A stretch of DNA of 40,660 nt from contig CAYUFL010000012.1 in assembly GCA_964444065.1 (NCBI GenBank), positions 1-40,660 on the forward strand, given 5' to 3'. The translations under genes and the position numbers were made by a program. The notes beneath the pieces were generated by a model that was not told the origin of the DNA, made no database searches, and was given only the letters and a program-made list of their open reading frames with translations. Shown piece after piece: positions 7,401-16,078 of this stretch; within the stretch, counting starts at the first letter, position 1; every line of letters begins with the position of its first letter. This DNA comes from JBGMEA01 sp964444065. GTDB taxonomy: Bacteria; Bacillota; Clostridia; Eubacteriales; Anaerofustaceae.

Positions 7401-10400
7401 TTATTTTCGTCCAAGAAATAACTGGTTAATATCGAACAGCTCCGTGTTGGATTCGGTATAGTGAGATTGCAGACTGTTTACCACAGCCAATGCCGTATCG
7501 ATTGAAGTCAGGCAGGGAACGCTTCGTTCGACAGCTTTTCTTCGAATGATGACACCGTCCCTTGTCGGAAGACGACCTTTTGATGAAGTTGAGATGACAT
7601 AGCTTAATGTGCCGCTTTCAATAAGTTTGAGGATATTGTCATCACATTCATGGATTTTCTTTGTGTGCAAAACGCTCAGACCTTCATTCTCAAGAAGATG
7701 TGCGGTTCCTTCCGTAGCATATAGCGTAAAACCGAGTTCGTTAAATTTCTTTGCAATTTCTACGGCTTCTTCTTTATCGGTATCCCTTACTGTGAATAAA
7801 ACACCACCGGATTGCTTCAATTCGCATCCGCGCGCGACCAGTCCTTTGAAGATAGCTTCTTGTCTTGTTTTCGCTACACCCAGAACCTCGCCGGTCGATT
7901 TCATTTCGGGTCCGAGCTGCGTATCCAGATCAATCAGTTTTTCAAAGGAAAACACAGGAACTTTTACCGCAACATATCCTGAATCCGGATACAATCCGGT
8001 ACCGTATCCCATTTCGGACAACTTTTGTCCGCACATCGCTTTGACTGCAAGCTCAACCATCGGAAGACCTGTTACTTTACTGATATAAGGAACAGTCCTG
8101 GATGCACGGGGATTTACTTCGATCACATACAATTCGTTCTCATAGATTAAGTATTGTATATTCACCAGACCTTTTGTATGCAGTCCGATTGCCAATTTTT
8201 TCGAGCATTCCACGATATGTTCGGTCATATCTTTGCTGACGCTCCAAGCAGGATACACCGCCATGGAATCGCCGGAATGAATTCCCGCGCGTTCGATATG
8301 TTCCATAATACCCGGTATGAGGATTTCTTCACCATCGCAGATTGCGTCAACTTCCAATTCTGTTCCCATCAGGTATTTATCGATCAAAACAGGATTCTCA
8401 ATATTTTGTGTGAGAATAATTCCCATATACTCACGAATATCATCATCGGAATAAGCAATGATCATGTTTTGTCCGCCCAAAACGTAGGAAGGGCGCATTA
8501 AAACGGGGTAGCCGATTTTATTGGCCGTCAGCAAGGCTTCATCCGGTGTCATGACAGTATATCCGAGCGGACGCTTCAAATGAAGGGCTTCAAGCAGTGC
8601 GTCAAATCGTTCTCTGTCTTCGGCAGCGTCAATACTGTCCGCGGATGTGCCAAGAATCGGGATATTCATCTTATCAAGGAATTTCGTCAGTTTGATTGCA
8701 GTTTGTCCGCCGAAAGCAATCACAACACCAATCGGTTTTTCGGTGCGGATAATGTCCATGACATCTTCATCCGTAACAGGCTCAAAGTACAGTCGATCAG
8801 CAGTATCAAAATCTGTCGAAACCGTTTCGGGGTTGTTGTTGATGATAACAACCTCATAACCCAGTTCTTTGAGCGCCCAGACACAATGCACGGAAGCATA
8901 GTCAAACTCGATGCCCTGACCGATACGGATCGGTCCGGAACCGAATACGATAACGGTCTCTTTACCCGTTTGATGCTGGTCGATAAATTCTTTTGCTTCA
9001 TTTATTTTATCGTAGGAAGAATAAAAATATGGAGTTTCGGCGGCAAATTCGGCAGCGCAGGTATCTACCATTTTATAGGAAGCATTCATGTGATTCTTTA
9101 CTTTTTGTTTTGAAATGGTTTCAATTACCTTATCAGGGTATCCAAGTTTTTTGGATGTCAAATACAACTCGTCAGTCAAATCTTCTGTTGAAAGACGTTT
9201 TTCATGTGCGATCATATTTGTTAATTTCGATAAAAACCATTTGTCGATTTTAGTCAGATCATGAATTTCATCTATTGTGAAGCCGTGCTTGAGCGCTTCA
9301 TAGATAGCAAAGATACGTTCATCATCCTGTTTTTTGATTTTTTCAATTAGAGCCTCATTGCTTAATTTGGCAAACTTTGGACTGTTGAGGCTGTTATGAG
9401 AAATTTCTGCTCCGCGAACCGCTTTCATGATGGCTTCTTCGAAAGTTGCGCCGATTGCCATAACCTCGCCGGTTGCTTTCATTTGCGTTCCGAGCGTACG
9501 TTTTGCATAAACAAATTTATCAAAAGGCCATTTTGGGAATTTAACTACAACATAATCAAGAGCAGGCTCAAAGCAGGCTTTTGTTTTTTTTGTAACAGCA
9601 TTTTCGATTTCATTCAGTCGATATCCGATTGCGATTTTTGTGGCTACTTTCGCGATTGGATACCCTGTAGCTTTGGAAGCAAGTGCGGATGAACGCGAGA
9701 CACGCGGATTGACCTCAATAACAGCATATCGAAAACTGTCAGGGTCAAGTGCGAACTGGCAGTTGCAGCCACCTTCAATTTTTAATTCGTTGATTATTTT
9801 TAAAGAAGCACTTCGCAGCATCTGGTACTCTTTGTTGGAGAGTGTAACCGCAGGAGCAATGACGATACTGTCGCCTGTATGAATTCCCACGGGATCAAAG
9901 TTTTCCATACTGCAAACAGTTATTACATTTCCGGAAGCATCGCGCATCACTTCGAATTCGATTTCTTTCCAACCGGCTACGCTTTTTTCGATTAATACTT
10001 GAGAAATAGGGGAGAGACGCAGACCGTTTTCACTGATCTCCAGCAATTCCTCTTCGTTGTGAGCAATACCGCCGCCGCTTCCGCCCAAGGTAAATGCAGG
10101 GCGTACAATCACCGGATATCCAATTCCCGCCGCAAAAGCAAGTGCATGATGTGCTTCATTGATAATCACGGAAGGAATAACGGGCTGATCAATTTTCATC
10201 ATAGTATCTTTGAAGAGTTCACGATCTTCGGCTTTATCGATTGTTTCGGGATTTGCGCCCAGTAACTTGACGTGGTGCTTTTCCAAAAACCCTTCCTTCG
10301 CAAGCTGCATCGACAGTGTCAGTCCGTTTTGTCCGCCAAGAGTGGACAGTAAGCTGTCCGGTCGTTCTTTGATAATGATTCTTCTGAGCGTTTCAAGCGT

Positions 10401-10607
10401 CAGGGGTTCAATGTATATTTTATCCGCGATATGCTGGTCGGTCATAATTGTAGCAGGATTTGAATTAACCAATACGACTTCTATGCCGGCTTCTTTTAAT
10501 GCGTTGCACGCTTGTGTTCCGGCATAGTCAAATTCAGCCCCCTGACCGATTACAATCGGACCTGAGCCGATTACCATCACGCGTTTGATGTCTTTATTGA
10601 GCGGCAT
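7401..10607 (-). CDS. carB: Carbamoyl-phosphate synthase large subunit
   Basis: The full-length 1068-residue protein has the two homologous ATP-grasp halves: the first begins VMVIGSGPIVIGQGAEFDYAG and the second VIVFGSGPIRIGQGIEFDYAS near residue 555. A C-terminal MGS-like allosteric domain follows from about residue 930. It uses ammonia channelled from CarA, bicarbonate and two ATP to make carbamoyl phosphate for pyrimidines and arginine. It is the last gene of the nitrogen operon, overlaps carA by 14 bases and ends just before the bidirectional terminator. Joining carAB to glutamate synthase and glutamine synthetase-like genes puts a main glutamine-consuming step under the same control. No pyrimidine or arginine genes are adjacent. 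Confidence 0.98.
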   Translation of the reverse strand: MPLNKDIKRVMVIGSGPIVIGQGAEFDYAGTQACNALKEAGIEVVLVNSNPATIMTDQHIADKIYIEPLTLETLRRIIIKERPDSLLSTLGGQNGLTLSMQLAKEGFLEKHHVKLLGANPETIDKAEDRELFKDTMMKIDQPVIPSVIINEAHHALAFAAGIGYPVIVRPAFTLGGSGGGIAHNEEELLEISENGLRLSPISQVLIEKSVAGWKEIEFEVMRDASGNVITVCSMENFDPVGIHTGDSIVIAPAVTLSNKEYQMLRSASLKIINELKIEGGCNCQFALDPDSFRYAVIEVNPRVSRSSALASKATGYPIAKVATKIAIGYRLNEIENAVTKKTKACFEPALDYVVVKFPKWPFDKFVYAKRTLGTQMKATGEVMAIGATFEEAIMKAVRGAEISHNSLNSPKFAKLSNEALIEKIKKQDDERIFAIYEALKHGFTIDEIHDLTKIDKWFLSKLTNMIAHEKRLSTEDLTDELYLTSKKLGYPDKVIETISKQKVKNHMNASYKMVDTCAAEFAAETPYFYSSYDKINEAKEFIDQHQTGKETVIVFGSGPIRIGQGIEFDYASVHCVWALKELGYEVVIINNNPETVSTDFDTADRLYFEPVTDEDVMDIIRTEKPIGVVIAFGGQTAIKLTKFLDKMNIPILGTSADSIDAAEDRERFDALLEALHLKRPLGYTVMTPDEALLTANKIGYPVLMRPSYVLGGQNMIIAYSDDDIREYMGIILTQNIENPVLIDKYLMGTELEVDAICDGEEILIPGIMEHIERAGIHSGDSMAVYPAWSVSKDMTEHIVECSKKLAIGLHTKGLVNIQYLIYENELYVIEVNPRASRTVPYISKVTGLPMVELAVKAMCGQKLSEMGYGTGLYPDSGYVAVKVPVFSFEKLIDLDTQLGPEMKSTGEVLGVAKTRQEAIFKGLVARGCELKQSGGVLFTVRDTDKEEAVEIAKKFNELGFTLYATEGTAHLLENEGLSVLHTKKIHECDDNILKLIESGTLSYVISTSSKGRLPTRDGVIIRRKAVERSVPCLTSIDTALAVVNSLQSHYTESNTELFDINQLFLGRK

Positions 10608-11685
10608 GTTCGTGTGCTCCCTTCATTAGCGAGATAAAATCATCGAACAAAAATTCTGTGTCAAGAGGTCCTCCGGCAGCTTCCGGATGATATTGCACCG
10701 AAAAGGCAGGGGAGTTTCGATAAACGATTCCTTCACAGGTATCATCATTGACATTCAAATAACTGACCGACGCATAGTCGGGCAAGGTATCTTTTTCAAC
10801 AAAATAACCATGGTTCTGGCTGGTGATATATACCTTCTGAGATTCGACATGAATCACAGGTTGATTCGCGCCTCTGTGACCATATTTAAGTTTACTTGTT
10901 TTGGCACCGTTTGCCAATGCCAGCAGCTGATGCCCGAGGCAAATGCCGAATATCGGAATTCCTGATTTTTGAAGGAGTTGAATCTGTCGGATCAGTTCAA
11001 TGTTTTCGGCAGGATCTCCCGGTCCGTTGGAAAGCATAATTCCGTCAGGGTTCAGAGTAATAATCTCATCTGCCGATGTTGAGGAAGGAACTGTAATCAC
11101 ATCGCAGCCGTGTTTAAGCAGTTGCCGTTTAATATTTGCTTTTGCACCGAAATCCCATAAAACCACTTTGTATTTGCGCGCAGTTGATTGATCATTTGTT
11201 TTCATCTTGCATGAAACTTGATTTACCGCGTCGTTTATGCGGTATTCTTTCAAAATAGGCAGAACGGAAGTATCATTTTGTTTAAAGGAGATGGCGGCAT
11301 TCATCACACCGTATTCGCGGACGATTTTTGTCAGAGCTCTGGTATCGATGTCGTAAATGCCGACGATATTATTTTGCTTTAAAAAAGTGTCAAGATCGCC
11401 TTCACAACGGAAATTGGAAGGATCCCGACACCACTCTTTTACAATATACGCTTTTAAATAAGGTTTGCCGCTTTCAAAATCCTCCGGAATAATTCCGTAA
11501 TTGCCAATTAACGGAAAAGTCTGGATGACAAACTGTCCGTAATAACTGGGGTCGGTCAGTGTTTCCAAATAGCCGCACATAGCAGTGGTGAAAACCAGTT
11601 CGCCGACAATTTCATTTGCCGAGCCGAAACTTTTACCTTCGAATATTTCGCCGTTTTCGAGAATTAAATATACGGATTGAACCAT
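10594..11685 (-). CDS. carA: Carbamoyl-phosphate synthase small (glutaminase) subunit
   Basis: The 363-residue protein has the CarA N-terminal domain (LILENGEIFEGKSFG) and a class I glutamine amidotransferase domain with catalytic C249 in GICLGHQ, H333 and E335 in QYHPEA. It hydrolyses glutamine and passes ammonia to CarB. The ATG at 11685 fits the family N-terminus, but its ribosome site is poor: the nearest AAAGGA is about 16-18 bases upstream, across an A-rich stretch. Translation may depend on coupling with the ANTAR gene that ends 29 bases earlier. The 14-base overlap with carB keeps the subunits in balance. Confidence 0.98.
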   Translation of the reverse strand: MVQSVYLILENGEIFEGKSFGSANEIVGELVFTTAMCGYLETLTDPSYYGQFVIQTFPLIGNYGIIPEDFESGKPYLKAYIVKEWCRDPSNFRCEGDLDTFLKQNNIVGIYDIDTRALTKIVREYGVMNAAISFKQNDTSVLPILKEYRINDAVNQVSCKMKTNDQSTARKYKVVLWDFGAKANIKRQLLKHGCDVITVPSSTSADEIITLNPDGIMLSNGPGDPAENIELIRQIQLLQKSGIPIFGICLGHQLLALANGAKTSKLKYGHRGANQPVIHVESQKVYITSQNHGYFVEKDTLPDYASVSYLNVNDDTCEGIVYRNSPAFSVQYHPEAAGGPLDTEFLFDDFISLMKGAHEHAAQ

Positions 11686-11714
11686 GTTTTTTTATACCAA
11701 ATCCTTTTTTTATG

Positions 11715-12287
11715 CTAATATGTTTCATATGTTTTCAAAATGCCTTCAGCTACAATGCGTTTTGAAACTCTCATATCCATTGCTTGTTTTTCGATGTATC
11801 TGTGTGCTTGGGGCTCGGTCATCGTAAGATATTGTATCAAAACGCACTTAGCCCTGTCAACCAATCTCATCTCTTCAATTTTACTTTGAAGCTGGACGTT
11901 TTCTTTTTTAAACCCGATAACGCGTGAATGAGTGGAAAAAGCAAGTTTGACTGTTTGATGGAGCAGTACTTTATTAATCGGTTTGGCCGCAGTCAGAACG
12001 CCATAATCTTCAACATTCTCAGCTACCTCGTCAACGATTTCGTTTTTCACGATCAAGACAACACCCGATGAAGAAATTTCAGTGGCATTGATGGCTAGCT
12101 CGTTCCCGAATTCGTCAGTGAGAGGTGAGTTGATGATCACAACGGAAAAATCTTTTTCATTCAGAATTCTGCGGGCATCGTTGCCGCTGTTTGCTGTTTT
12201 GATGCTCGAACCGAAATTCTCTTTCATAAATCCTGTCAAAAATTCGCAAGATTTCTGAGAACTCGATACTATTAATACATCTGACAT
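11715..12287 (-). CDS. ANTAR-domain RNA-binding regulator with a degenerate receiver domain
   Basis: The 190-residue protein has a receiver-like fold at about 1-120, a coiled linker, then an ANTAR domain at about 130-186 with the hallmark pattern DRAKCVLIQYLTMTEPQAHRYIEK and a final AEGIL helix. ANTAR proteins bind paired hairpins in nascent RNA and stop terminator formation. The receiver lacks the usual phosphorylation chemistry: acidic pocket positions are Ser (8-10) and the phospho-acceptor Asp is Asn (N53 in VVIINSPLTDEFG), while the conserved Lys (K102) remains. It is therefore unlikely to be phosphorylated and may answer a ligand or partner. GAAGGT supports start 12287. It sits between the GS-like gene and carA in the operon, making it a candidate antiterminator of its own operon and of glnN. 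Confidence 0.92.
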   Translation of the reverse strand: MSDVLIVSSSQKSCEFLTGFMKENFGSSIKTANSGNDARRILNEKDFSVVIINSPLTDEFGNELAINATEISSSGVVLIVKNEIVDEVAENVEDYGVLTAAKPINKVLLHQTVKLAFSTHSRVIGFKKENVQLQSKIEEMRLVDRAKCVLIQYLTMTEPQAHRYIEKQAMDMRVSKRIVAEGILKTYETY

Positions 12288-12323
12288 GTCAATACCTTCA
12301 ATGTAATGTCATTCCCATCGATC

Positions 12324-13598
12324 TTAAAATTGCTCAAAATATAAATTAGTCTCAGCTGTTTCTCTGTCTTGCGCATCAGCAATAATGCTGCATTCAGTTT
12401 CTTTTTTGGTAAGATACAGTGCTAACATTCCATGGGGCAAAATACTGCCGACAAAATCACTCGCTTTTGCGATCTGAATCGCATCTGCCAAGTCATTTGC
12501 GAAAAATTGCTCGTCATCCGTCAAAGTAGTTTGCTGCTCAATTCCGGCAATACCGGCATTCAATAATAATCCGAATATCAGATAAGGATTGCAACAGGAA
12601 TCTGTAACCCTAAGAATCAGCTTGGACTGGTCGGATGCGGATGAGTCGACGCAAAGCGCTGTATCAGGTGTATGATCGGAAACTTTGATAATCTTTGGCG
12701 TTTCATCATGGTTCAATCTCTGATAAGAGTTGGCAGATGGAAATAGGAACAATGACAATTCACGCAGATATTTCAATACACCTGCAGCAAAATATGCAGC
12801 GTCCGCAGATGAATTCATTTTATCCGAACTGAATTGATTTTCTTCATTTCGGTAAAGAAAGAGTTCTAATATCATCTGATTGCCGATGGAATCGGCTAAC
12901 GGCCTCGGCATAAATGACGCGTAAAGACCGTTTTTGTTGGCAATCGTCTTTACCACAGACTTATAAGTGATAAAGTCATCCGCGGCAGAAACAGCATCCG
13001 AATATTTATAAACAATTTCGTTTTGTCCCGGACCTCTTTGATGATGAGAAGTTTCCGGTGCGATTCCCATCTGTTCCAACGAAAGGCAGATTTCTCTGCG
13101 CACATTTTCCGCTTTATCCTTTGGTGCGATGTCAAAGTACGTCGCATTATCGTGCGGTATTTTTGTGGGCATGCCGTCTTCATTGGTTTGAAAAAGATAG
13201 AATTCACATTCTGTTCTGATCAAACATTCCAAGTTTTTTTCTTCCAGACGTTTTGCGGCAATGCGCAGCAGGTAACGTGCGTCGAATTCGTAATCGCTTC
13301 CGTCAAGGTTTTTAATATGACAGAAAAACCTTACTACCCGACCTGTCTGCGGTCGCCAGGGAAGAATCGCCATTGTTGCAGGATCGGGAACCAATCTCAG
13401 CTCGTTTTCTTTCCCGCATACGAAACCTTCAATCAGGTTTGCCTGAAAGGGGATACCGAGCTCGAATGCCCGTGCCAATTCTCGAGGCATGACGGAGATA
13501 TTTTTTTGATTTCCGAAAATATCACAGAATGCAAGCCGAATAAATTTCACGTCATTCTCTGTAACGAAACGTAAAACTTCGTTTTCGGTATACTTCAT
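12324..13598 (-). CDS. Glutamine synthetase-like protein lacking several catalytic residues
   Basis: The 424-residue protein aligns with type I glutamine synthetases over its full length (beta-grasp, then catalytic domain), yet by eye many active-site positions are changed. The ammonium-site Asp loop FDxSSI reads FQANLI (Q52); the metal Glu in HHE reads HHQ (Q187); NGSGMH reads SIGNQMI, removing the catalytic His; RNRSAxR is absent; and the R-x-E metal Glu is Ile (I328). Kept are ExE (E130, E132), E194 in GPGQNE, R294 in NSYQRL and R330. It may bind nucleotide or substrate but is unlikely to make glutamine. Start 13598 has AGGAGGG seven bases upstream. Lying directly before the ANTAR gene, it may be a sensor or scaffold; that is inference. 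A shifted specificity, as in gamma-glutamyl ligases, is the alternative. Confidence 0.85.
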   Translation of the reverse strand: MKYTENEVLRFVTENDVKFIRLAFCDIFGNQKNISVMPRELARAFELGIPFQANLIEGFVCGKENELRLVPDPATMAILPWRPQTGRVVRFFCHIKNLDGSDYEFDARYLLRIAAKRLEEKNLECLIRTECEFYLFQTNEDGMPTKIPHDNATYFDIAPKDKAENVRREICLSLEQMGIAPETSHHQRGPGQNEIVYKYSDAVSAADDFITYKSVVKTIANKNGLYASFMPRPLADSIGNQMILELFLYRNEENQFSSDKMNSSADAAYFAAGVLKYLRELSLFLFPSANSYQRLNHDETPKIIKVSDHTPDTALCVDSSASDQSKLILRVTDSCCNPYLIFGLLLNAGIAGIEQQTTLTDDEQFFANDLADAIQIAKASDFVGSILPHGMLALYLTKKETECSIIADAQDRETAETNLYFEQF

Positions 13599-13638
13599 GA
13601 TAATACCCTCCTGTTTCATATGCATAATTATACACTAT

Positions 13639-14361
13639 TTAGTTATAATTATAAAGCTGTTTGTAAGGATTTTTTGTGTTTGGTGTTAAAACATAGAATG
13701 TATGGTTCATTATACTACCTTTATCGGTGCCGAATTCCGTGCAGAATTCATCGATATGGGCATTAATTTCCTGCAAATCCTCGGATGTTGCCTTTTTTAC
13801 AATGACTTGTTTCGGTAATTTCAGATTTAATTCATCACTGCGCAGGAAAATTTTTCCTCCGTGAATCCCTGTTGCACAGAAATTGCCTGCAATCGGAAGA
13901 TGTGTTTCATGAAGATTCAATACGACAATCGTTCCGCCTGCCTGATATTCGCCGAGAAAACTTCCCGCAACACCGCCGATGATTAATACCGGGATGTTGT
14001 CTTGATATGCCTTCATGTGAATTCCGGCACGATAACCTGTATTGCCGTAAATCATGATTTTTCCGCCGCGCATGCCGTATCCTGTTGCATCGCCTGCGGA
14101 ACCGTGGATATAAATGCGACCGTTATTCATCGTGTCGCCGGTGGCATCCTGAGAATTCCCATGAACGCGGATCAGGCTGTTGTCAAGATAACAGCCGAGT
14201 GCATTTCCCGGAACCCCGTTGATTTCGATATGTCTGTCAGACAGTCCGGAACCGATGAAACGCTGCCCAATGCAGTTGTCAATGATGATATCCTTGTCGT
14301 CGGTGTCACGGATCGTTTGATTTAAGGTTTGAAAATCGATATTTGAAGCATCTATTCTCAT
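13639..14361 (-). CDS. Glutamate synthase GXGXG-domain protein (GltB C-terminal domain as a separate gene)
   Basis: The 240 residues form a right-handed beta-helix built of repeated G-x-x-G-x-x-G turns (for example HGNSQDATGDTMNNGRIYIHG and GGVAGSFLGEYQAGG). This is the structural C-terminal domain of the glutamate synthase large subunit, here a stand-alone protein as in archaeal-type and many clostridial enzymes. It would brace the glutaminase and FMN parts of the complex. It overlaps the next upstream gene by one base (TAATG), showing tight coupling. The 35-residue tail after the helix is not assigned. Confidence 0.92.
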   Translation of the reverse strand: MRIDASNIDFQTLNQTIRDTDDKDIIIDNCIGQRFIGSGLSDRHIEINGVPGNALGCYLDNSLIRVHGNSQDATGDTMNNGRIYIHGSAGDATGYGMRGGKIMIYGNTGYRAGIHMKAYQDNIPVLIIGGVAGSFLGEYQAGGTIVVLNLHETHLPIAGNFCATGIHGGKIFLRSDELNLKLPKQVIVKKATSEDLQEINAHIDEFCTEFGTDKGSIMNHTFYVLTPNTKNPYKQLYNYN

Positions 14362-15590
14362 TATTTTGCACCTCCGAGCATTTTTGCCCGTTCACTGCGG
14401 TCAAATGCCATCAGTTGCGGTTTTTCTTTTACAAGCTCAAAATCGATGGAATCGAGAGGCGTTTGATCACGGATCATAGATGTATAAATCCCTGCGCGTT
14501 CAATATCGCCGATCATAATAAAACCTTTTAACAAATTGTCTTTTGAGAACAATTTTTTGTAGTTGTTTTTATCTTTTTTTATGTACACATCTCCGTCATA
14601 GGTTCCTGCAGTAATGATATGGAGCCCTTCAAAGCCGATCGCGTTCATTGGGATGGCTTTTTCGAATACCATAGTCCCACCGCTCATATTGATGCCCGCG
14701 GTATAACCTTGTTGATATGCATTGGGGAGAATTGCAAGAATGCGGTCTTCATTTGCAGAAATATCATGGCTGACAGTGCAATCGCCTGCTGAAAAAACAT
14801 CAGGAAGGTTCGTTCTGCTGCCGCTGTCGATTAATACACCTTTATTCACTTTTCCTCCCGCAGTTTCGAGAAGCATCGTATTGGGTCGCACACCGACAGC
14901 GATTACTACAATGTCATATTCCAGCGTTTTTCCGCTTTTTAGAACAGCTTTATTCTTTTCAAATTCGTCAACACTGTCTGAGAGAATGAAATCAATACCA
15001 CAGTTTTGTATATGTTTCATGACGATCTCAGAACCTTCTTCGTCCAAAATGCTTGGCAGGATACGATTTGCCATATCGACTACCGTGATTTTATTTACAC
15101 GTTTATAAATACCTTCTGCACATTTTAAACCGATCAGTCCTGCGCCGATAATGAGTACTTTGGAATCCGCAGTAATTGCAGCTTCCAGATTTTTCGCATC
15201 ATCAAGCGTCATAAATGTGAATTTTTTTTGCACATCATCCAGACCCTTCATCGGGGGTATAAAAGGGGAGGATCCTGTTGCAACAAGCAGTTTATCGTAG
15301 GATACGTTTAAGCCGTCATTCAACAAAACTTCTTTTTTCTTCGCATCTATGTTTACTGCTTCTTTTCCGAACATTGTCGTCACGTTGTTGACTGTATAAA
15401 AATCATTCGGGCGATATTTCATTTTCTCTTCGGTCGTTTTGCCGCACAGCAGATACGAAATCAACGGACGCCCATAGGTATGATGGGATTCGTTTGAAAT
15501 GACGATAATTTCGCCTGTTTTATCATTTTCTCTGATTGCTTCAATACAACCGATTGCAGCAGTGGAATTGCCAATTATTACATATTTCAT
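14361..15590 (-). CDS. NAD(P)/FAD-dependent oxidoreductase of the split glutamate synthase
   Basis: The 409-residue flavoprotein has an N-terminal FAD-binding Rossmann motif (IIGNSTAAIG, residues 5-14), an NAD(P)-binding motif at about 145-154 (VLIIGAGLIG) and the second FAD motif VFSAGDC. There is no redox-active CxxC pair, so it resembles rubredoxin or nitrite reductase-type NADH oxidoreductases rather than thioredoxin reductases. In this operon it most likely draws electrons from NAD(P)H and passes them through the adjacent 4Fe-4S protein to the FMN subunit, replacing the GltD small subunit. Confidence 0.9.
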   Translation of the reverse strand: MKYVIIGNSTAAIGCIEAIRENDKTGEIIVISNESHHTYGRPLISYLLCGKTTEEKMKYRPNDFYTVNNVTTMFGKEAVNIDAKKKEVLLNDGLNVSYDKLLVATGSSPFIPPMKGLDDVQKKFTFMTLDDAKNLEAAITADSKVLIIGAGLIGLKCAEGIYKRVNKITVVDMANRILPSILDEEGSEIVMKHIQNCGIDFILSDSVDEFEKNKAVLKSGKTLEYDIVVIAVGVRPNTMLLETAGGKVNKGVLIDSGSRTNLPDVFSAGDCTVSHDISANEDRILAILPNAYQQGYTAGINMSGGTMVFEKAIPMNAIGFEGLHIITAGTYDGDVYIKKDKNNYKKLFSKDNLLKGFIMIGDIERAGIYTSMIRDQTPLDSIDFELVKEKPQLMAFDRSERAKMLGGAK

Positions 15591-15596
15591 CTTTGC

Positions 15597-16025
15597 TTAT
15601 CTCTCCTCAAACACAATCGCATTATTGATGCACCCTTTGACACAGATCGGTTCGCCGCCGCTGTTGTTGATGCACAGCTCACATTTCTGCACCGCAACCT
15701 CGTCGGACGGCATAATTGCGCCGTACGGACAGGAAAGAATGCAGGTATAACATCCTACACATTTATCCTGATCAATCATAATAACGCCGTCTTTTTGCGT
15801 TAAAGCGCCGCTGATGCAACCCTTCACACAAAGAGGATCATCGCAATGACGGCAGGAAACGGCAAAATTGATATTATCTTTCTGTTCGATTCGGATGCGC
15901 GGATTGATTCCTGCATCTTTCAATGCTTTCACCATATCGTCCTTGCCGGAGTTTGCGAATGCGCAGTAATATTCGCAAAGATGACATCCCAAGCACCATT
16001 TTTCGTCTACATATACTCGTTTCAT
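15597..16025 (-). CDS. Polyferredoxin-type 4Fe-4S protein
   Basis: The 142-residue protein carries sixteen cysteines in four groups, starting with C11, C14, C17 and C21 and including CVGCYTCILSCPYG. This is enough for four [4Fe-4S] clusters, as in the HycB/DmsB-like electron-transfer subunits. Its place between the flavoprotein (six bases away) and the FMN subunit suggests it wires electrons between them. AAGGTG upstream supports start 16025. It is cytoplasmic, with no signal or membrane segment. Confidence 0.92.
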   Translation of the reverse strand: MKRVYVDEKWCLGCHLCEYYCAFANSGKDDMVKALKDAGINPRIRIEQKDNINFAVSCRHCDDPLCVKGCISGALTQKDGVIMIDQDKCVGCYTCILSCPYGAIMPSDEVAVQKCELCINNSGGEPICVKGCINNAIVFEER

Positions 16026-16042
16026 TATTCATTCACCTTCTT

Positions 16043-16074
16043 CAGCATCAGGCAGAGCTTCATTCTGCATGCTG
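16043..16074 (-). other. Intercistronic hairpin in the nitrogen operon
   Basis: CAGCAT (16043-16048) pairs with ATGCTG (16069-16074), and GCAGA (16052-16056) with TCTGC (16064-16068), with a three-base bulge and a seven-base loop. No U-run follows, so it is not a normal terminator. It fills the largest intergenic gap of the operon (53 bases) and may be a processing or mRNA-stability element. Confidence 0.55.
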
Positions 16075-16078
16075 TATT

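Noticed and set aside
8580..9113. Long plus-strand frame of 177 codons inside carB
   Set aside because: It is antisense to highly conserved carB codons and shows no family features. Several similar plus-strand frames across carB and carA are the same kind of shadow.
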